DNA from: Aspidapion aeneum
Taxonomy: Eukaryota; Arthropoda; Insecta; Coleoptera; Brentidae
Reading direction: 5' to 3'
DNA: 64,000 nt
NCBI GenBank assembly: GCA_963576565.1
Contig: OY755046.1
Coordinates: 48,726,786 to 48,790,785 of the forward strand
Shown here: piece after piece, positions 11,745 through 24,289 of the stretch
Layout of the letters: each line of letters opens with the position of its first letter
Numbering within the stretch: the stretch's first letter is position 1
Notes under the pieces: generated by a model
What the model saw: only the letters and a program-made list of their open reading frames with translations
The model's database searches: none
Told to the model about the DNA's origin: nothing
Position numbers and translations under genes: made by a program

Positions 11745-12552
11745 TTTAATCTATCTTTGCGTTTCAGATGATTTTGAAATTTTTTTGTCGCGCCCTCTGT
11801 CTATCCGCCTGTCGCAACACACATAACTCAAAAAGTACTTGCCCGGTTTTAATGAAATTTGGTACCTGGGTTTTGGCTCTAGATGGTCCCATTTAAAAAT
11901 GAATAAAATCCACCGGACACAAGCCGGAAAATAGGTTGGGGGTAGATTTAAAAAATTAGAATTCTGGTACAGATATCGCTTGTGTGGTACTATATTAAAG
12001 GTAATTGTGCAAAGCTAAAAAAATGAATTACAGTTTGCTTTATTCGGGTGGGGGAGTTTCTTGAAGTGGGCAATGTCACTTTTACAACACTTTTGCATAA
12101 CTTTACATATATAGGGGAGGGGAGTAAATTAAAATTTTGGGTTTTTTGATTTTTCCCACGGGTTTGGTCATAATTTCTATCAGTCTGCCAAATTTTAGCT
12201 TTGTAGCATGTCTGGAAGTACAGCAGAATTTTGATGATCTATACATGAGTAAGTGAGTGGCAATTTCGACGTTTTTTGAAATTTCGTTACGACTTTATTA
12301 ACTTAAAGAGGTTGTTAACTCCATGAAGATCTATGATTGTGCCAAGTTTGAGTTTCGTAGCTCATTCCGAAGTAGAGTTTTAGATAGCTCAAATATGGGC
12401 TGAAATGTTTCAAGAAAAGATGGTACAGCAGTTTGCGCAAACTGGGCGGAGCACTGCCGTGCCCCCAGAACTCCTTTATGAAAGTCCGTAAAACTTTGAG
12501 GGGTTGTTAACTCTATGAAAATCTACGACTGTGCAAAGTTTGAGTTTCGTAG
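11745..12552. repeat. Interspersed repeat E, copy 1 (left part)
   Basis: Shares long similarity with 21290-22105, for example the stretch containing CATGTCTGGAAGTACAGCAG and ATACATGAGTAAGTGAGTGG. It contains a degenerate 190 bp tandem duplication (units near 12305 and 12495, both with GGTTGTTAACTC). A LINE at 12553-13702 interrupts it, and it resumes at 13703. Confidence 0.7.
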
Positions 12553-13702
12553 CTAGTAGATAGTAGTAGTAATATATTTTATTTAGCATTTTGCTACTAT
12601 GTACAAAATATTTATAATTAAACTAAATTAATAACTTTGTTGTTTTTTAAAAAGGTAACATTTTAAAGATTTTTTAAATAAAGATATATATGTTTTTGAT
12701 TTTATTTCATTTTTTAACTGATTAAATTCTAAAAGCCCTTTATAAAAAATTGAATTAAATTTTAAATTAGATCTGCAATTATCAACGTAAAAATTTGAAT
12801 TATTTCGAGAATATGAATGTTGTTCAAAATTTATAGTCATAAATGATTTTAAATTTTCTGGAAGTAAATTATGTTGAATTTTATAGATAAAAATACAAAC
12901 TAAATAAAATGTGAAATTTTTTACATTTAACCATTCCAATTTTGATAACAAGACTTATTTTTATATATTTATTTGCATTTAAAATTATCCTCATTGCTTT
13001 ATTTTGTAAAATCTGTAATTTTTCGAAAACGCTTTGATTTCCCGAATATAAAATTGTGGAACAATAAATAATTATATTATATATAACTTTTTTTGCTTTT
13101 TTACTAGCAATTTTGTTTATCATTTTTTCATGCTGTTGGTGGAAATTTAATTTTGAGTCTATTATGATACCAAGATATTTAAATGAATTAATTATGTTTA
13201 GTTTACTTTTTTCGACAAAAATATTTAACTTTAAATTATCATTATAATTTCCTATTATTAAACACTTTGTCTTATCTGTATTTAATTTTAAGTTATTTAC
13301 TTTGAACCAATTGTCAATAATTTCAAGTTCTGAATTCATACTTTTTGTAGCTTCGGAAAGATCTTTGTGTTTTACATAGAATAATGTGTCATCTGCAAAA
13401 AGTTGTATAAAGCAATATTTTAAATTTAAAGGCAAATCATTTATATACAAAATAAACAATAGTGGTCCCAATTTACTACCTTGAGGAACTCCAATATTTA
13501 TTGACTTTTCTTTATAGTAAACATCTAAAATATTCGTTTTCTGATATCATTCGCTTAAATAATTTTGAAACCATTTTAAAATATTCCCTTTTATACCATA
13601 TGTTGAAAGTTTAACTAATAATTTTTGTCTATCAATTGTCTCAAAAGCTCGTTTAAAGTCCAAAAATGTAGCAACTACAAATTCGTTTTCTTCATGATAG
13701 GT
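12553..13702 (-). mobile_element. CR1/Jockey-like LINE fragment inserted in repeat E
   Basis: The minus strand encodes a reverse transcriptase with LDFKRAFETI (motif A, about 13660), GVPQGSKLGPLLFILYINDL (motif B, about 13480) and QLFADDTLFYVKH (motif C). A thumb/C-terminal region follows: FEKLQILQNKAMRIIL, then LSKLEWLNVKNFTFYL and IYKIQHNLLPENL. Two long frames, 12881-13471 and 12628-12951, overlap through a frameshift. The 3' end carries a short (TAC)n-like tail. The 5' part is truncated. The clade is inferred from motif order only. Confidence 0.82.
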
Positions 13703-14050
13703 CAAATATGGGCTGAAATGTTTCAAGAAAAGATGGTATAGCAGTTTACGCGAACCTGGCGGGGTACTGCCGTGCCCCCAAATACCAGATAGGGCTTTTT
13801 GTATGGAATTTTGAATTTTGTTAGGCGGAATGTAAAAATTGTTTTAAAGCCAACGAAAAGCTCAGATGGGCCAAAAGTGAAAATTTGTGAACAATAGCCA
13901 AAGTAATAAATTTAACTTTAATTTTAGGCCAAGTAAATTTAGAATATTTCGGAATGCTTCTGAATGTGCCAACATTTTTTTATTTCTCTTTCGTTTTTTA
14001 CCTACTGAAATAGCGAAAGTTTGAGATGTTCATGTATATGTCTGTTTTAC
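13703..14050. repeat. Interspersed repeat E, copy 1 (right part)
   Basis: Resumes with TCAAATATGGGCTGAAATG, the same words present at 12391 and 22076. About 27 bases expected at the junction are missing, as if lost when the LINE inserted. Confidence 0.6.
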
Positions 14051-14194
14051 TTTTTCAAAGTAAGTATTTATTTAATTATAATGGCCAATGAATTTTAGTT
14101 AAAATGCTTACCAGGATTTTTTGTAAATCTAGAGCAATATTTTTAATAAACAGTGCTTAGGAAGATGGATCACTTAATTTAATATACAAAGTGA

Positions 14195-14542
14195 CAAATT
14201 AAAAAGGAGTCACCTTCTCGAAAATTATCAGGAAATTTAAAAAACGCTGAAACATCTCGATTTTGTTTGCAAGGACACTTTTTGGCTATCTTAAAATTTT
14301 TGTAGCACGAACCCCCTTGGAGGGAGTATACTTTACCCCTATATTGTGAATAGGGAAAGTGAGTCTAGTGATAACTTGTTTTGAAGCTCTCTTGAATATC
14401 TCAACCGTGTAAAAATTTCGAAAATCCCTCAATTAATTTTTGAGAAATTTGCGTTCAAATTTCCAAATTTAACATGGAATGATAAAATAAAAATTAAATC
14501 CGAAAAATATAAACTTCTAATAAAATTTTTATGGATTTAATG

Positions 14543-14545
<3 letters not shown>
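14195..14545. mobile_element. Half of the CAGGGTG foldback element (copy of 36526-37121)
   Basis: Matches the left half of the complete element at 36526-37121, including GGACACTTTTTGGCTATC and the TACTTTACCCCTATATT block. It stops at the central AT-rich point, where a (TA)n run begins. Confidence 0.7.

Positions 14546-14627
<82 letters not shown>
14546..14627. repeat. (TA)n microsatellite, about 41 units
   Basis: An uninterrupted alternating AT run of about 82 bases at the junction between a foldback half and an RTE copy. Confidence 0.98.
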
Positions 14628-14629
<2 letters not shown>

Positions 14630-14634
14630 TTTTT

Positions 14635-16255
14635 TTTCTAGTAGTGTCTCTGAACTATATTTGAGGATTTCAGCGTATATTCCCCCAGGTTCGCTAAATT
14701 TTCCGGATATACGGTTTATAATACGTATTCGATGATTACTTCCTCTCCATATACTTCTCCTCGGAAAGGCTAACAGATATTCGGGTCTCGTTTCCCACAG
14801 CAGTACCTTGTAGTGTTCTGTTAATTGTTCTCGTTTCATGGTCCGAATATTTACTTTCTCTTTTGTGGGGTTTTTTACCGTAGAAATGAATTTCCATACT
14901 CCAGAACTTTGCTTACTTCCTACGTGTGTATATATGTATATCGTGGCCTTTGCGCTCAAACATTAAATTTTTTCCGTGCGTATCAAATTGCTTAGCTGTC
15001 TTCTGATTTCCTTAAAGATTTCTAGGTCTCTTTGCTCTTTAGTACTGAGCCATTTCAAGTATGTGCGTTGTCTCTCCTTGACATTTTCCTGTATCTGCTC
15101 CGTCCACTACATCTTATTGCTATATATATCATCTTGGTATCCAACAGCTTTTTTGCTTGCTTCGTTCAAGCTTTTTACTATGTTTTTTTAAGAGAATAAT
15201 ATTTTCGCTTTTACCAGATGGTGCTCACATTCACAGGTAACCGCACATCATACCACTTTAATTCCGAGTGTTTTTCACCTATAGCATAATCAATGATTGA
15301 CCTAAGATTTCTTAATGGCTGAATCCAGGTATATCGATAAATATTCTTAATTTAAAAAAACCATTATTTATTTTTAGGTTGTGGGTTTCACACAATAATC
15401 AGTCTCAAGCCATTACCATTTGTTACTTCCTATCTGAATGGTCCTACCAGTTTTTCTTGGGTTTGTCTACCAGTTCGACTATTAAAATCGCCAAGCATAA
15501 TTATTTCCCTGGTATTGCCGATGTTGGTGTCTCTCTTTGATCAAATTGGTCGAAGGACATTTGTTTTGTAGCTACGCTTGCGTCATCTGATGGTGCGTAA
15601 GCTGTTATTATGCTTATATTATGCCCAAGCATCTTGATGTTAACTCAAAGTATGTTTTCATTAATGCATGTAGTCTGTAATTCTATTTTTGAGGTTTTTC
15701 TTTAATAATAAAGATACCCCTCTGACTGCTCTCCTTCCTTTTGAGACTCCAGTGAATATGTGGACAACGTTACCGACAATACTTGTACCTGTTCCTTTCT
15801 TTTTTGTCTCTGTGAGTGAAATAATATCTATTTTACTATTCTGCACTTCGGTTGCAATAATAACTTTTGGTTCACTCCCTGTACGTAACATGTAGCTATA
15901 TTCAGAGTCCTTTGTCCGTGCTTTTTTAGCCTTCGAGAATTTCCAACCATTGCTCCGAGGCTTTGTTTAGGCTTTTTGGTAATAGGTTTGTTTTACAAGT
16001 ATTAGAGAACCAGTCTAATGCCTCAATCACCTACTTGGAGGGCCAGGATTTTTGATCAAGTTTTCTCCTCTAGCCTTTGACGACCCAACGCCAGGCTGTA
16101 AAGCAACAGCAACAGCAGGGTGCTATCAACCGAACCCTGGTTTTTTAGCGAGGCGTTACTACCCGATGCCTCCTCCTTTCCCTTACTGCAATGGGATCCA
16201 GGCTTGGAACTGGCGTGGCGGAGTTCTGTTTCTAAATAAACTAAACTAAAGACAC
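14635..16255 (-). mobile_element. RTE-type LINE, family A, 5' half with endonuclease
   Basis: On the minus strand, from high to low coordinates: a GC-richer 5' leader (about 15960-16255) typical of insect RTE elements; an endonuclease start (LNIAT.., then MLRTGSEPK, DIISLTETKKKGTGTSIVG at 15661-15891) with later pieces; then the linker before the RT (MKREQLTEHYKVLL..., EPGGIYAEILKYSSETLLE at 14660-14870). Copy 3 at 44103-45515 continues from this same 'PGGIYAE' point into the RT, so together they cover most of the element. Frameshifts are frequent. Confidence 0.75.
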
Positions 16256-16604
16256 TACATATTTTTGTAGCGAATATCGCCAAAAACAAGTGAAGTATGA
16301 ACTGGATTGAGGTTTTTAAATGAATCACTTGTTCTGTGATAGCTGTTAGGTACAGGATCAGATTTATTTACAATTTTGGTGAGTTGCTCTACTTATACTA
16401 TACAGCGTGGCCAGCCTTCTATCTAGGGGTAGGATTTTTCTATGGGGCATAAGGATTGCATCGGGGAAGAGAAAAGCGTAAAACGAACGTTGCCAGATTA
16501 GCAAAAATATCAGTATAAGCAGTAGGTAGGCCACTGCCATAACTGAAAGCACGGTTATCAAAAACATATTTTCCTCCCTCACGATGGCGTGCGTATTTTA
16601 TGCT
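16256..16604. other. No recognisable feature
   Basis: Short unique-looking sequence. A 72-codon minus-strand frame with hydrophobic residues is probably chance. Confidence 0.35.
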
Positions 16605-16711
16605 ATTCTATCTTTTCATTAGTAAAATATGTGGAAAATATCTAAAAAAATCTTGGGCTTGACGGGGGCCCGGGCTCCGCCTCCCCCCCCCCCCCTGGGT
16701 GCGCCCATGGG
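16605..16711. mobile_element. Half of a CAGTGGCG..CCCAGG-type MITE
   Basis: Matches the right half of the element at 2515-2702 (ATGTGGAAAATAT.TAAAAAA, then a C run and CCTGGGTGCGCCCATG). Confidence 0.6.
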
Positions 16712-16789
16712 ACAGGTTAGAATGTGTTTGTCATCATTTTAAGAGAGTGATATTACCGATTGCGATCTCCCAAATTGAAGGCAGAAAAG

Positions 16790-16938
16790 CAAGAAATAAT
16801 TTTTCGAAAAAATTTTATTCGAGAAAAATTTTATTTAAAAAAATTGTTTTTGAAAAAATATCATTGGAAAAAAATGTCATTCGAAAAAAAACTTCATTCG
16901 AAATAATTGTTTACAAAAAAAAGTCATTCGAAATTTAG
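16790..16938. repeat. Degenerate short tandem repeat (CATTCGAAAAAAA type)
   Basis: Roughly 17-base units of ATTCGAAAAAAA with variations. The lysine-rich reading frame across it is a by-product. Confidence 0.7.
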
Positions 16939-16939
16939 G

Positions 16940-19660
16940 TTTTCGATCAAACTGTCTCCTAAAGAAGTTTGATACACAATCAGAATAATACCTTAAAATT
17001 CGGCGTTCCTAAAACTAAATAATTTAATAAATTATTTGAATTAAAAAGTAAATAATTAAAATAATGATTTTCAATTTTAAAGTGTTATTCTGGTTATTAA
17101 TTTTCGTCAAGTAATAATTGTCGCCCCCAACAATAGTTTTTCTTGTTACCTTTGGCAACGGTGCAACGCTTTCTACGGGAATCCTGCGTATCGCGGTCTC
17201 TTACTAATAAATGCTAAACTCTATCTGTTTCAGGTCCTCTTAGAAAAATTGACCCCCCTAGATGTTGACTTGTTCATGCAGTATGTATATACTCTTTTTC
17301 GTTTTCATTTTATAAGTTTCTTGCTGATCATACAAGATTTTATTTATTTTTATTTGTTATTCGAAATCTGGTTTTAGCCGATTTTGAATTAATCAATGAG
17401 ATAAATTTAAGTTAATTCCAACATAACACGGTTTTTTTAATTTAAACAAGTGTGATATTTGTACGCTAGACAAACAGACTTCTTAAATTCATAGACAAAA
17501 ACAAATCTATTAGTTTTACGAGCGTTTAAGAATTTAGGGTCAATTGGTCTGGAGCACCACTACTCAATTGATTTGGTGCGCTTAATATACTGGTAATTTG
17601 TAAGTATACTTCGATTTCGGCATCCTTTAACCCTAAAGGGGCCTTGGTAAGGGTTCAAAGATTAGCAAGCTGTTCGTTGACAGTGGTATAGTTTTTGCAA
17701 AGTCACCTAAAATGCTCCTAATACGGGGTTCTATCGATTTCATGAAATTTTTCTTCAATATCCCTTCAAAAGTTATCCAAATTCATATAAAATCTTCCTG
17801 GTATAATTTCAACCCTACCGACAGAGAAAAGGCGCGGCTCTTTGCGGTCCGAGCACAAAGTATTTGTTTTCTGACCGACCCAGCACAAGTGGATAGACGG
17901 CACCTGATTGGCAGATTTTTTTGAGATGCGCTTTTAATTGCTTTCGGGCGGGCTTTTAGTCGGCAGTATGCAGAGTTAGAAAATAAATCAGTGTCGTTTC
18001 TGTAGGTGTAGGAATAGAAAGTTATATTATCTATTTTTATTTCTTTAATTTACGCCATAATTAAATGAAATAATTTTCATGAGTATATCTACCGCCGCCC
18101 ATGTCACTTTTTTTAAAAGATATGCCGATGGTCGGCTTTAACCTTTGTTCAACTGACTTTGCAAAAACTATACTGTCAAATCAAGTGGTAAGCTACCAAT
18201 TTGTGCAACACTTTAAACAGCTGATTTAAAAGTTATTAAATTTATAATTTCTTAGGATCTCGGAAGGGAATTTGGCGGTTCATGGAGGAAGTTTATACTA
18301 TAAACGTTTTGCTTAATTATATAAACAATCTGGGAAAATCATACATCCCTGTTTAGTTTTCCTCTTTAAACTTCACATTTTCACTTCTAATTATAAATTT
18401 GATTTTGTTGTTAATAAACTATTTTGCTATTCTGCAAGTAATTAAAATCTCTAAACTTTTAGGTTTTATGAACCTATTTGTATGTTCCTTGCAAACATAT
18501 TTATTTTGCAACATTTTAAATGTTGATTGAATAATATTATTCAGTCCCTGTACGTTTAATTTACTTAATACTACTGTTTAGGTTTGAGATGTTATATTGA
18601 TTAAAAATGCCGATTTTAGGCCAACGAATTGTTTGTATTTGATTTTGAGAAAACCGGAAAAAGATAAAAATAATATTTAAAACACTGGAAACAGCAATAA
18701 TAAAAATGTTTAAAAGTAAAGACCAAAATAGTTATGGATAACAAAGATAATAGTTTTATACAAAGTTAAAACAATTGAGAGATTTGAAAAAAGAAAAAGA
18801 AGTGAAGCGTATGAAAACCAACAAAAGAATGTTCTCTAACGATTTTCTTGTCTCAGTCAAAGCCACCCTGCTTTCTAGGCATTCTTAGCTTACCGTTGAT
18901 TTGTTAGAACTCTAAGCCTTCTCACTTTGGCGAAAAAGAGATAGACTGTGCTTTAAACGCTCCAAACAAATAGACAAAACACCAACTCAAGCCAGACTTA
19001 GAAAACCGTCACAGATCAAAATTACACAGTGTATTTTTTAAAAATTAAAAATAGTTTAGAAAATTTGTTTCCAGTTACAAAATATAAATGGCTCAAAAAA
19101 CATATTAGCCGAATACAACTTTTATTCAAACATAGCGAACCTGAAAATATGGCAAAAAACAAGCCGCTGCATTGCATTAAATTACTGCTTGTCGATGTCA
19201 AAAACAATATGTAATTAAAAATATTTAAAAACTTATAAATGACAAAAATACCATTTGAATTCAAATCCCGTTTGGTTACAAAGCTCAATTGCATATTAGA
19301 TATTCATGGAAGTCAAAAACACATACAGGACAGGATAAAAAGCAAAAAAAGGGGAACTTATTTTATTTTTGTTCACTTTCCGATATTATAATAAAAAAAC
19401 AATAAAATAATAAAATACTGAGTGTGATGTGTCACATAAGGCGCAAAATTTCGCACTGATTTTAAAAATCGGATAAAAAGAGTTATTCAATAAAAAATAC
19501 CAAGATTATGAATTTTATATCTCAAAAACTAAAAGTGACAGATAAAATTCAGTTTCTTTATAAAAACTATCTTTAAGTAAACTATCAGTTTCTTTATAAA
19601 AAGCAATTACCCCAAAATAAAGTTTCCGCAAATAAAAAAAAATAGACCCCCCTCCCAAAA
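16940..19660. other. Mostly unannotated AT-rich DNA
   Basis: No gene is supported. A small inverted similarity (ATAGTTTTTGCAAAGTCA at about 17690 and its complement at about 18155) and a related piece at 48175-48225 hint at an eroded interspersed repeat. Confidence 0.4.
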
Positions 19661-19664
19661 TATA

Positions 19665-20938
19665 AAATTTAGAAAAACCACTCATCGCTCGAGGACGGCT
19701 TGATGTATTTAGGATCACTCGGTAGATTCATGAAAATATTTTTTTTGCGAATTTACATATACGGAAACCCAATGTAGGTTAATGACATCATCTCTGATAT
19801 AAGTAAAAACAATCGAACGATCGAACGAAAAATAAAAACATTTATTTTAAATCGAACCACACACAAATATGCCGAGTCTGCTTAGTTGTAAACATAATAA
19901 TACGCGAGACGTACGAATTTCATTCATAAATTTCTTTATAATCGTCTGGTTGTACAGAAACGTATTGAATTTTTTTCAACATTTTCTTTTTACCTATTTC
20001 ATGCAAACTACGGAGTTATAGAACATTTACACCAGTATTTACTAAAGGGTCTACAGTGCTAAGTGCTACAATCCTAGCTCTGCAAGTCTAGATTTTGGTT
20101 AAAGGTTTAACTTATTTTTCCCGTGAATGCAATAGTTTTTAATATTTATATAAATTGTTCATAAATACCTTGCGATATGGGTCATATTTTTTCGTTGTAA
20201 CAAAGACATTATTTCCACAAAAAGGTTAGAAATAAATAAAAAGAATATAATATTTTGGTTTAAAAATGGTAGCCATATTTAAACCTCCAAACGTCACTAG
20301 GAGATCCAATAAAAACGGTGTAAGTCAGTGTCAGCGGTCCGCTATATTTTACATGTTAAGTTAGCGATGATTAAACCGATGTTCAATTGTTTTGGTGTAT
20401 ATGTAACTGAAAATGGATTCTAATATATCTTGTGCTTTTTACAATATTTATATATTCATACGTATTTAATACGGTAATGCATCTACAGACATAATTTTAA
20501 GTTATTTATGTATTATTTGGATTTGAAAATTTTTGTATATAAGTTTTTTTATCAATCATGGACTATTTCTGTTGTTTTTCCAACTCTAAAGCACCCCTCA
20601 GGTGTGGTACTACAATTTGACACTATTTTTAACGGGAATCCTACGACGGCACGAACTAAATTTCCAAAAAATGACATTTCGTTACAAATTTTTTATGTGG
20701 TTTTTCTTTACTTCTAAAGTTAATTTGAATTTATTTGCGATAAAACTCACAGATAAATGTTTACTATCATATTGCACATTAGGGTGAACCGAATCTTTGC
20801 AGTTGTTTGACCTGTGAGTATTAAAAAATACACTTAAACCGTTCGGTATCAATAGAATTTAGAAAAACCATCCATTGCTCGAGGACGGCTTGATGTATTA
20901 AGGATCACTCTGTAGATTCATAAAAATAAATATTTTTT
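19665..20938. repeat. Pair of about 80 bp direct repeats flanking repeat F
   Basis: 19665-19745 and 20858-20938 share TAGAAAAACCA, GCTCGAGGACGGCTTGATG and GGATCACTC.GTAGATTCAT. They bracket about 1.1 kb that includes repeat F copy 1. They could be a duplicated flank or remnants of a nested insertion. Confidence 0.65.
20020..20790. repeat. Interspersed repeat F, copy 1
   Basis: Its reverse complement is found in pieces at 26985-28870, for instance GTAATGCATCTACAGA and GATTCTAATATATCTTGTGC. It encodes no recognisable protein. Confidence 0.7.
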
Positions 20939-20950
20939 AGTAGTAAAGTA

Positions 20951-21245
20951 CGCGAAAATTATTCCGTAAAAAGAATTGAGATAAAAGTTAAGCCAACTTC
21001 TCCAATACAAATTTCAAAATGAAAAATTCTTACTAATTTCGAAATTATTTTTTCTAAATTTTGCTATTACAGCCAAACTCTTTTACGTTCAATTTAGCAC
21101 TGTGCCTAAGAATCATTTGCAGCCCGTAATAGCCAAGTTTAGAAAAACATTTCCAAACTAGTAAGAACCTTTCATTTTGGAAGTTGTATTGGAGAACTTG
21201 GCTTTACTTTTATCTCAATTCTTTTTGCGGAATACCATTTTCGCG
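20951..21245. mobile_element. Foldback MITE with about 90 bp arms
   Basis: The left arm starts CGCGAAAATTATTCCG and the right arm is its complement ending in ATTTTCGCG. Both arms contain the word TTGAGATAAAAGT or its complement. The middle is a short unique segment. Confidence 0.75.
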
Positions 21246-21289
21246 AACTTGGCTTTTTTTTACATGAAATGTTTTTGTTATGTTTTTAC

Positions 21290-22105
21290 TCCTTTTTTAA
21301 AGGATTTGGATAATATTATTTAAGTTTTAAAGTAGTAAAATATGCGGAATATTATTTAAAACTTTTGCAATGCCTGATTAAAAATTCTGAGGTTTTTTAA
21401 TTTTTTTTCCATGGTTTTATCATAGTTTCCATCCGCCTTCTAAACCTCAGCTCTCTAGCGTTTCTAAAATTGGGCAATGTTACTTTTACATAACTTAAAG
21501 GGAAGTAAATTAAAATGTTGTTGTTTTGAAATTTTTTCTTATAATTTTGACATAGTTCCGATCTGTCTTCCAAAGCTAAGACGTCTAGCGTTTCTGGAAG
21601 TGGGCAATGTTACTTTTACATAATTTTACATTTATAGGGGAGGGAAATTAATTAAAATTTTGGGGTTTTTTGATTGTTTTCTATAGTTTTATTATAGTTT
21701 ATATCGGCCTTCTAAAGCTCAGCTCTCTAGCGTGTCTGGAAGTGGGCAAAGTTATGTAAAAGTAACTTACATAAATTTACATGTATAGGGGAGGAGAGTA
21801 AATTGGAGTTTTGGAGTTTTTTCCAAAGGTCATAACTTGGTCATCATAATTTCTATCAGTCTGCCAAATATCAGCTGTGTAGCATGTCTGGAAGTACAGT
21901 AGAATTTTGATAATCTATACATGAGTAAGTGAGTGGCAATTTCGACGTTGTTTGAAATTTCTTAACTACTTAACTACTTTATGGAATCTCAAGAAACATG
22001 AAGGGGTTGTTAACTCTCTGCAGATCTACAACTGTGCAAAGTTCGTAGCTTATTCTGAATAGAGTTTTAGATAGTTCAAATATGGGCTGAAATGTGCAAA
22101 ACCAT
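21290..22105. repeat. Interspersed repeat E, copy 2, with internal about 130 bp tandem units
   Basis: Matches 11900-12400. Three imperfect units beginning near 21440, 21565 and 21705 each hold CTAGCGT(T/G)TCTGGAAGTGGGCAA-like words. A block shared with copy 1 follows. Confidence 0.7.
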
Positions 22106-22137
22106 TGATAGCCATTTCGTATTTTCTATTTTAAGGA

Positions 22138-23150
22138 AAAATACAAGATGCTCGGCACATGAACCGTCAAAATTTTTTGGGATATTGTTGGGGTCATTTG
22201 CTACCTTTTCAACCTGGGAACTTGGGTCCTTAGAGTCACGGCTAAAGAGATATGATTTTTTAAATTTTTTTTCTTAAATTACCCAAAACCCCACCATTTG
22301 TTAAAATTTCTGTACCAAAGGGACATACGAGGTTTTTTATTGAAAAACATTAGTGATTTTGTGAAAGAAAATCAATTTCAAAACTAAAAAAAGTATCGAC
22401 ACTTGAGAACTTCATTTTCTTTAGAAAACTTGTCTAGTTGATTACCTTTCTAACGGTATGCTACACATTGATTAAAAAAACTATTCTGCTTTAAAATACG
22501 GATATTCCGTGAGACGGGCAATAATCGTTCGGACTTGATAAGAAAAACAATTTGATGTTTATGGTCGTTTCGAACACAATTTATAAATAAAGAACACAAT
22601 ACATTATTCTTAAAAGTTTAACTTTTGTTTAAGTAGCTAAACGATCATAAACATCAAATTGTTTTTCTTGCCAATTCCGAACGAGTCTCGCCCTTCTGAC
22701 GGAATATCCGTATTTTAAAGCAGAAATATTTTTTTTATCAATGTGTAGCATACCGTTAGAAAGGTAATCAACTAAAGAAGTTTTTAAAAGAAAATGAAGT
22801 TCTCGAATGTCGATACTTTTTTTAATTTTTAATTTTGTAATTGATTTTCTTTCACAAAATCACTAATGTTCTTCTATAAAAAACCTCGTATGTCCCTTTG
22901 GTACATCAATTTTAACAAATCTATTAATTAGTTGAAGAAGCATAAGATTACAGAATTATAAAAAAATGGTGCTTTTCCAGACATTAATAAAAAGCTTACG
23001 AGGGGTTAGGTGGGATTTTGGATAATTTGAGAAATCTCTTTAGCCCTGACTCTTAGGATCAAAGTTCCAAGATTGAAAAGGTAGCAAATGACCCCAACAA
23101 AATGCCAAAAAATTTTGACGGTTCATGTGCCGAACACCATGTATATTACA
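22138..23150. repeat. Long imperfect palindrome, about 1 kb
   Basis: The left arm (22138-22571) and right arm (22645-23150) are reverse complements with scattered differences: GCTCGGCACATGAACCGTCA against its complement, and ACCTTTCTAACGGTATGCTA against its complement. The spacer is about 73 bases. It has no coding capacity and is probably a foldback element or an inverted duplication. Confidence 0.88.
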
Positions 23151-23307
23151 AAGGCGTTGCGTTGCGGGGACTCTACTATTTTTGGTTTAAAACTAAAAAT
23201 TTAAACTATTACTATCTATTAGATAAAATTATTAGAATTCCTTGCAGGTCATTCTACTTAAAAAGTGACCTAGATACAAATTACGCAGGAAAGCGTACAC
23301 GCATAGC

Positions 23308-23433
23308 CAGTGGCGGATCTAGGAACTTTATTTGAAGGGGGAAATCTTATAATAAATATTGCATAAAGCTATTTTGCATGACCAGGAGGTGGTCGAAATT
23401 TCTCCTTTTTCCCCCACCGTAGATCCGCGCCTG
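23308..23433. mobile_element. Small hAT-type MITE with GCATAGC duplication
   Basis: The ends are CAGTGGCGGATCTAGG on the left and the reverse complement of CCAGGCGCGGATCTACGG on the right. GCATAGC is repeated exactly at 23301-23307 and 23434-23440. Confidence 0.75.
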
Positions 23434-23525
23434 GCATAGCTCACCATGTAAAATCTAAACTAAAAAAATATGGATCTTATCATTTAAAGCGCGTTTCTTT
23501 GTGTTGATAAAGTTACACTTATCAC

Positions 23526-23792
23526 CAGTAAAGGCTCCAGGATGTCCGGAGGGGGGCCATAAGGAAGCAGCAAAAACAAAAAAAAAATTGCTGCCAGTAC
23601 ATGCGAATAAACTGCGAAATTTTTGTGTCAAAATATAGAGAAATAATAATTTTTGTAAACATTTAAAAAAAATCAATTTGGTCAAAAATTGCGGTTTATG
23701 CAGTGGTTATTTTTTTGCTGGAACTAAAGATTATAAGTTTATATCAAGAAGGGGGTGGGCTCCTTTGCCCCTACCCCCTGGAGCCGTCACTG
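23526..23792. mobile_element. hAT-type MITE with perfect 8 bp duplication CTTATCAC
   Basis: The ends are CAGTAAAGGCTCCAGG and CCTGGAGCCGTCACTG. The same 8 bases, CTTATCAC, flank it at 23518-23525 and 23793-23800. An 8 bp duplication fits the hAT superfamily. Confidence 0.85.
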
Positions 23793-23934
23793 CTTATCAC
23801 AGGGGTTTTTATTAGCGCCCTTGTGACGGAGGCTTTGTAGCAGAATGAAAATAGGTGCGGAAATCCAAATTTATTTGGAATTATAGGGTATAATAGAGGA
23901 AGCGCAACTTCTTATAAAATTACATACGTCTAAA

Positions 23935-24123
23935 CAAGCGCGGATCTGGGCCTAAATCCAAGGAGGGGGTTAATGTTCGACGGAAAAATTATTTGTGCAT
24001 ACATTTTTTTCTAGGGGGGGATAATTATCTTTTAAGCCCTTTATTTATTAACCAAAATAGCATATATTTTTTTCTAGGGGGGGGGGGTAATTACCACTTT
24101 ACCCACCCTCAAATCCGCGCTTG
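23935..24123. mobile_element. hAT-type MITE with perfect 8 bp duplication CGTCTAAA
   Basis: The terminal inverted repeats are CAAGCGCGGAT / ATCCGCGCTTG. CGTCTAAA flanks it on both sides (23927-23934 and 24124-24131). The interior contains two copies of a TTTTTTTCTAGGGGGGG block. A single end is present at 206-250. Confidence 0.88.
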
Positions 24124-24289
24124 CGTCTAAATAGGGTAATAGTCTGCGATATTATTTTTTTTATAATAATAAGGCTGGACGCCCTATTATGGTGAAAATA
24201 TATCTTTTCCGCTTCTTAAAATGTTTGTTAGACGTGCCTAGTAGCCTTAATTTTTAGTTCTGCATTATCACTTAGTTAAATTTCTGATA

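Noticed and set aside
14537..14640. Long open frame made of alternating Tyr-Ile codons
   Set aside because: It reads through the (TA)n microsatellite; only the part above 14640 is real LINE sequence.
16699..16938. Lysine/isoleucine-rich open frame
   Set aside because: Produced by the ATTCGAAAAAAA tandem repeat.
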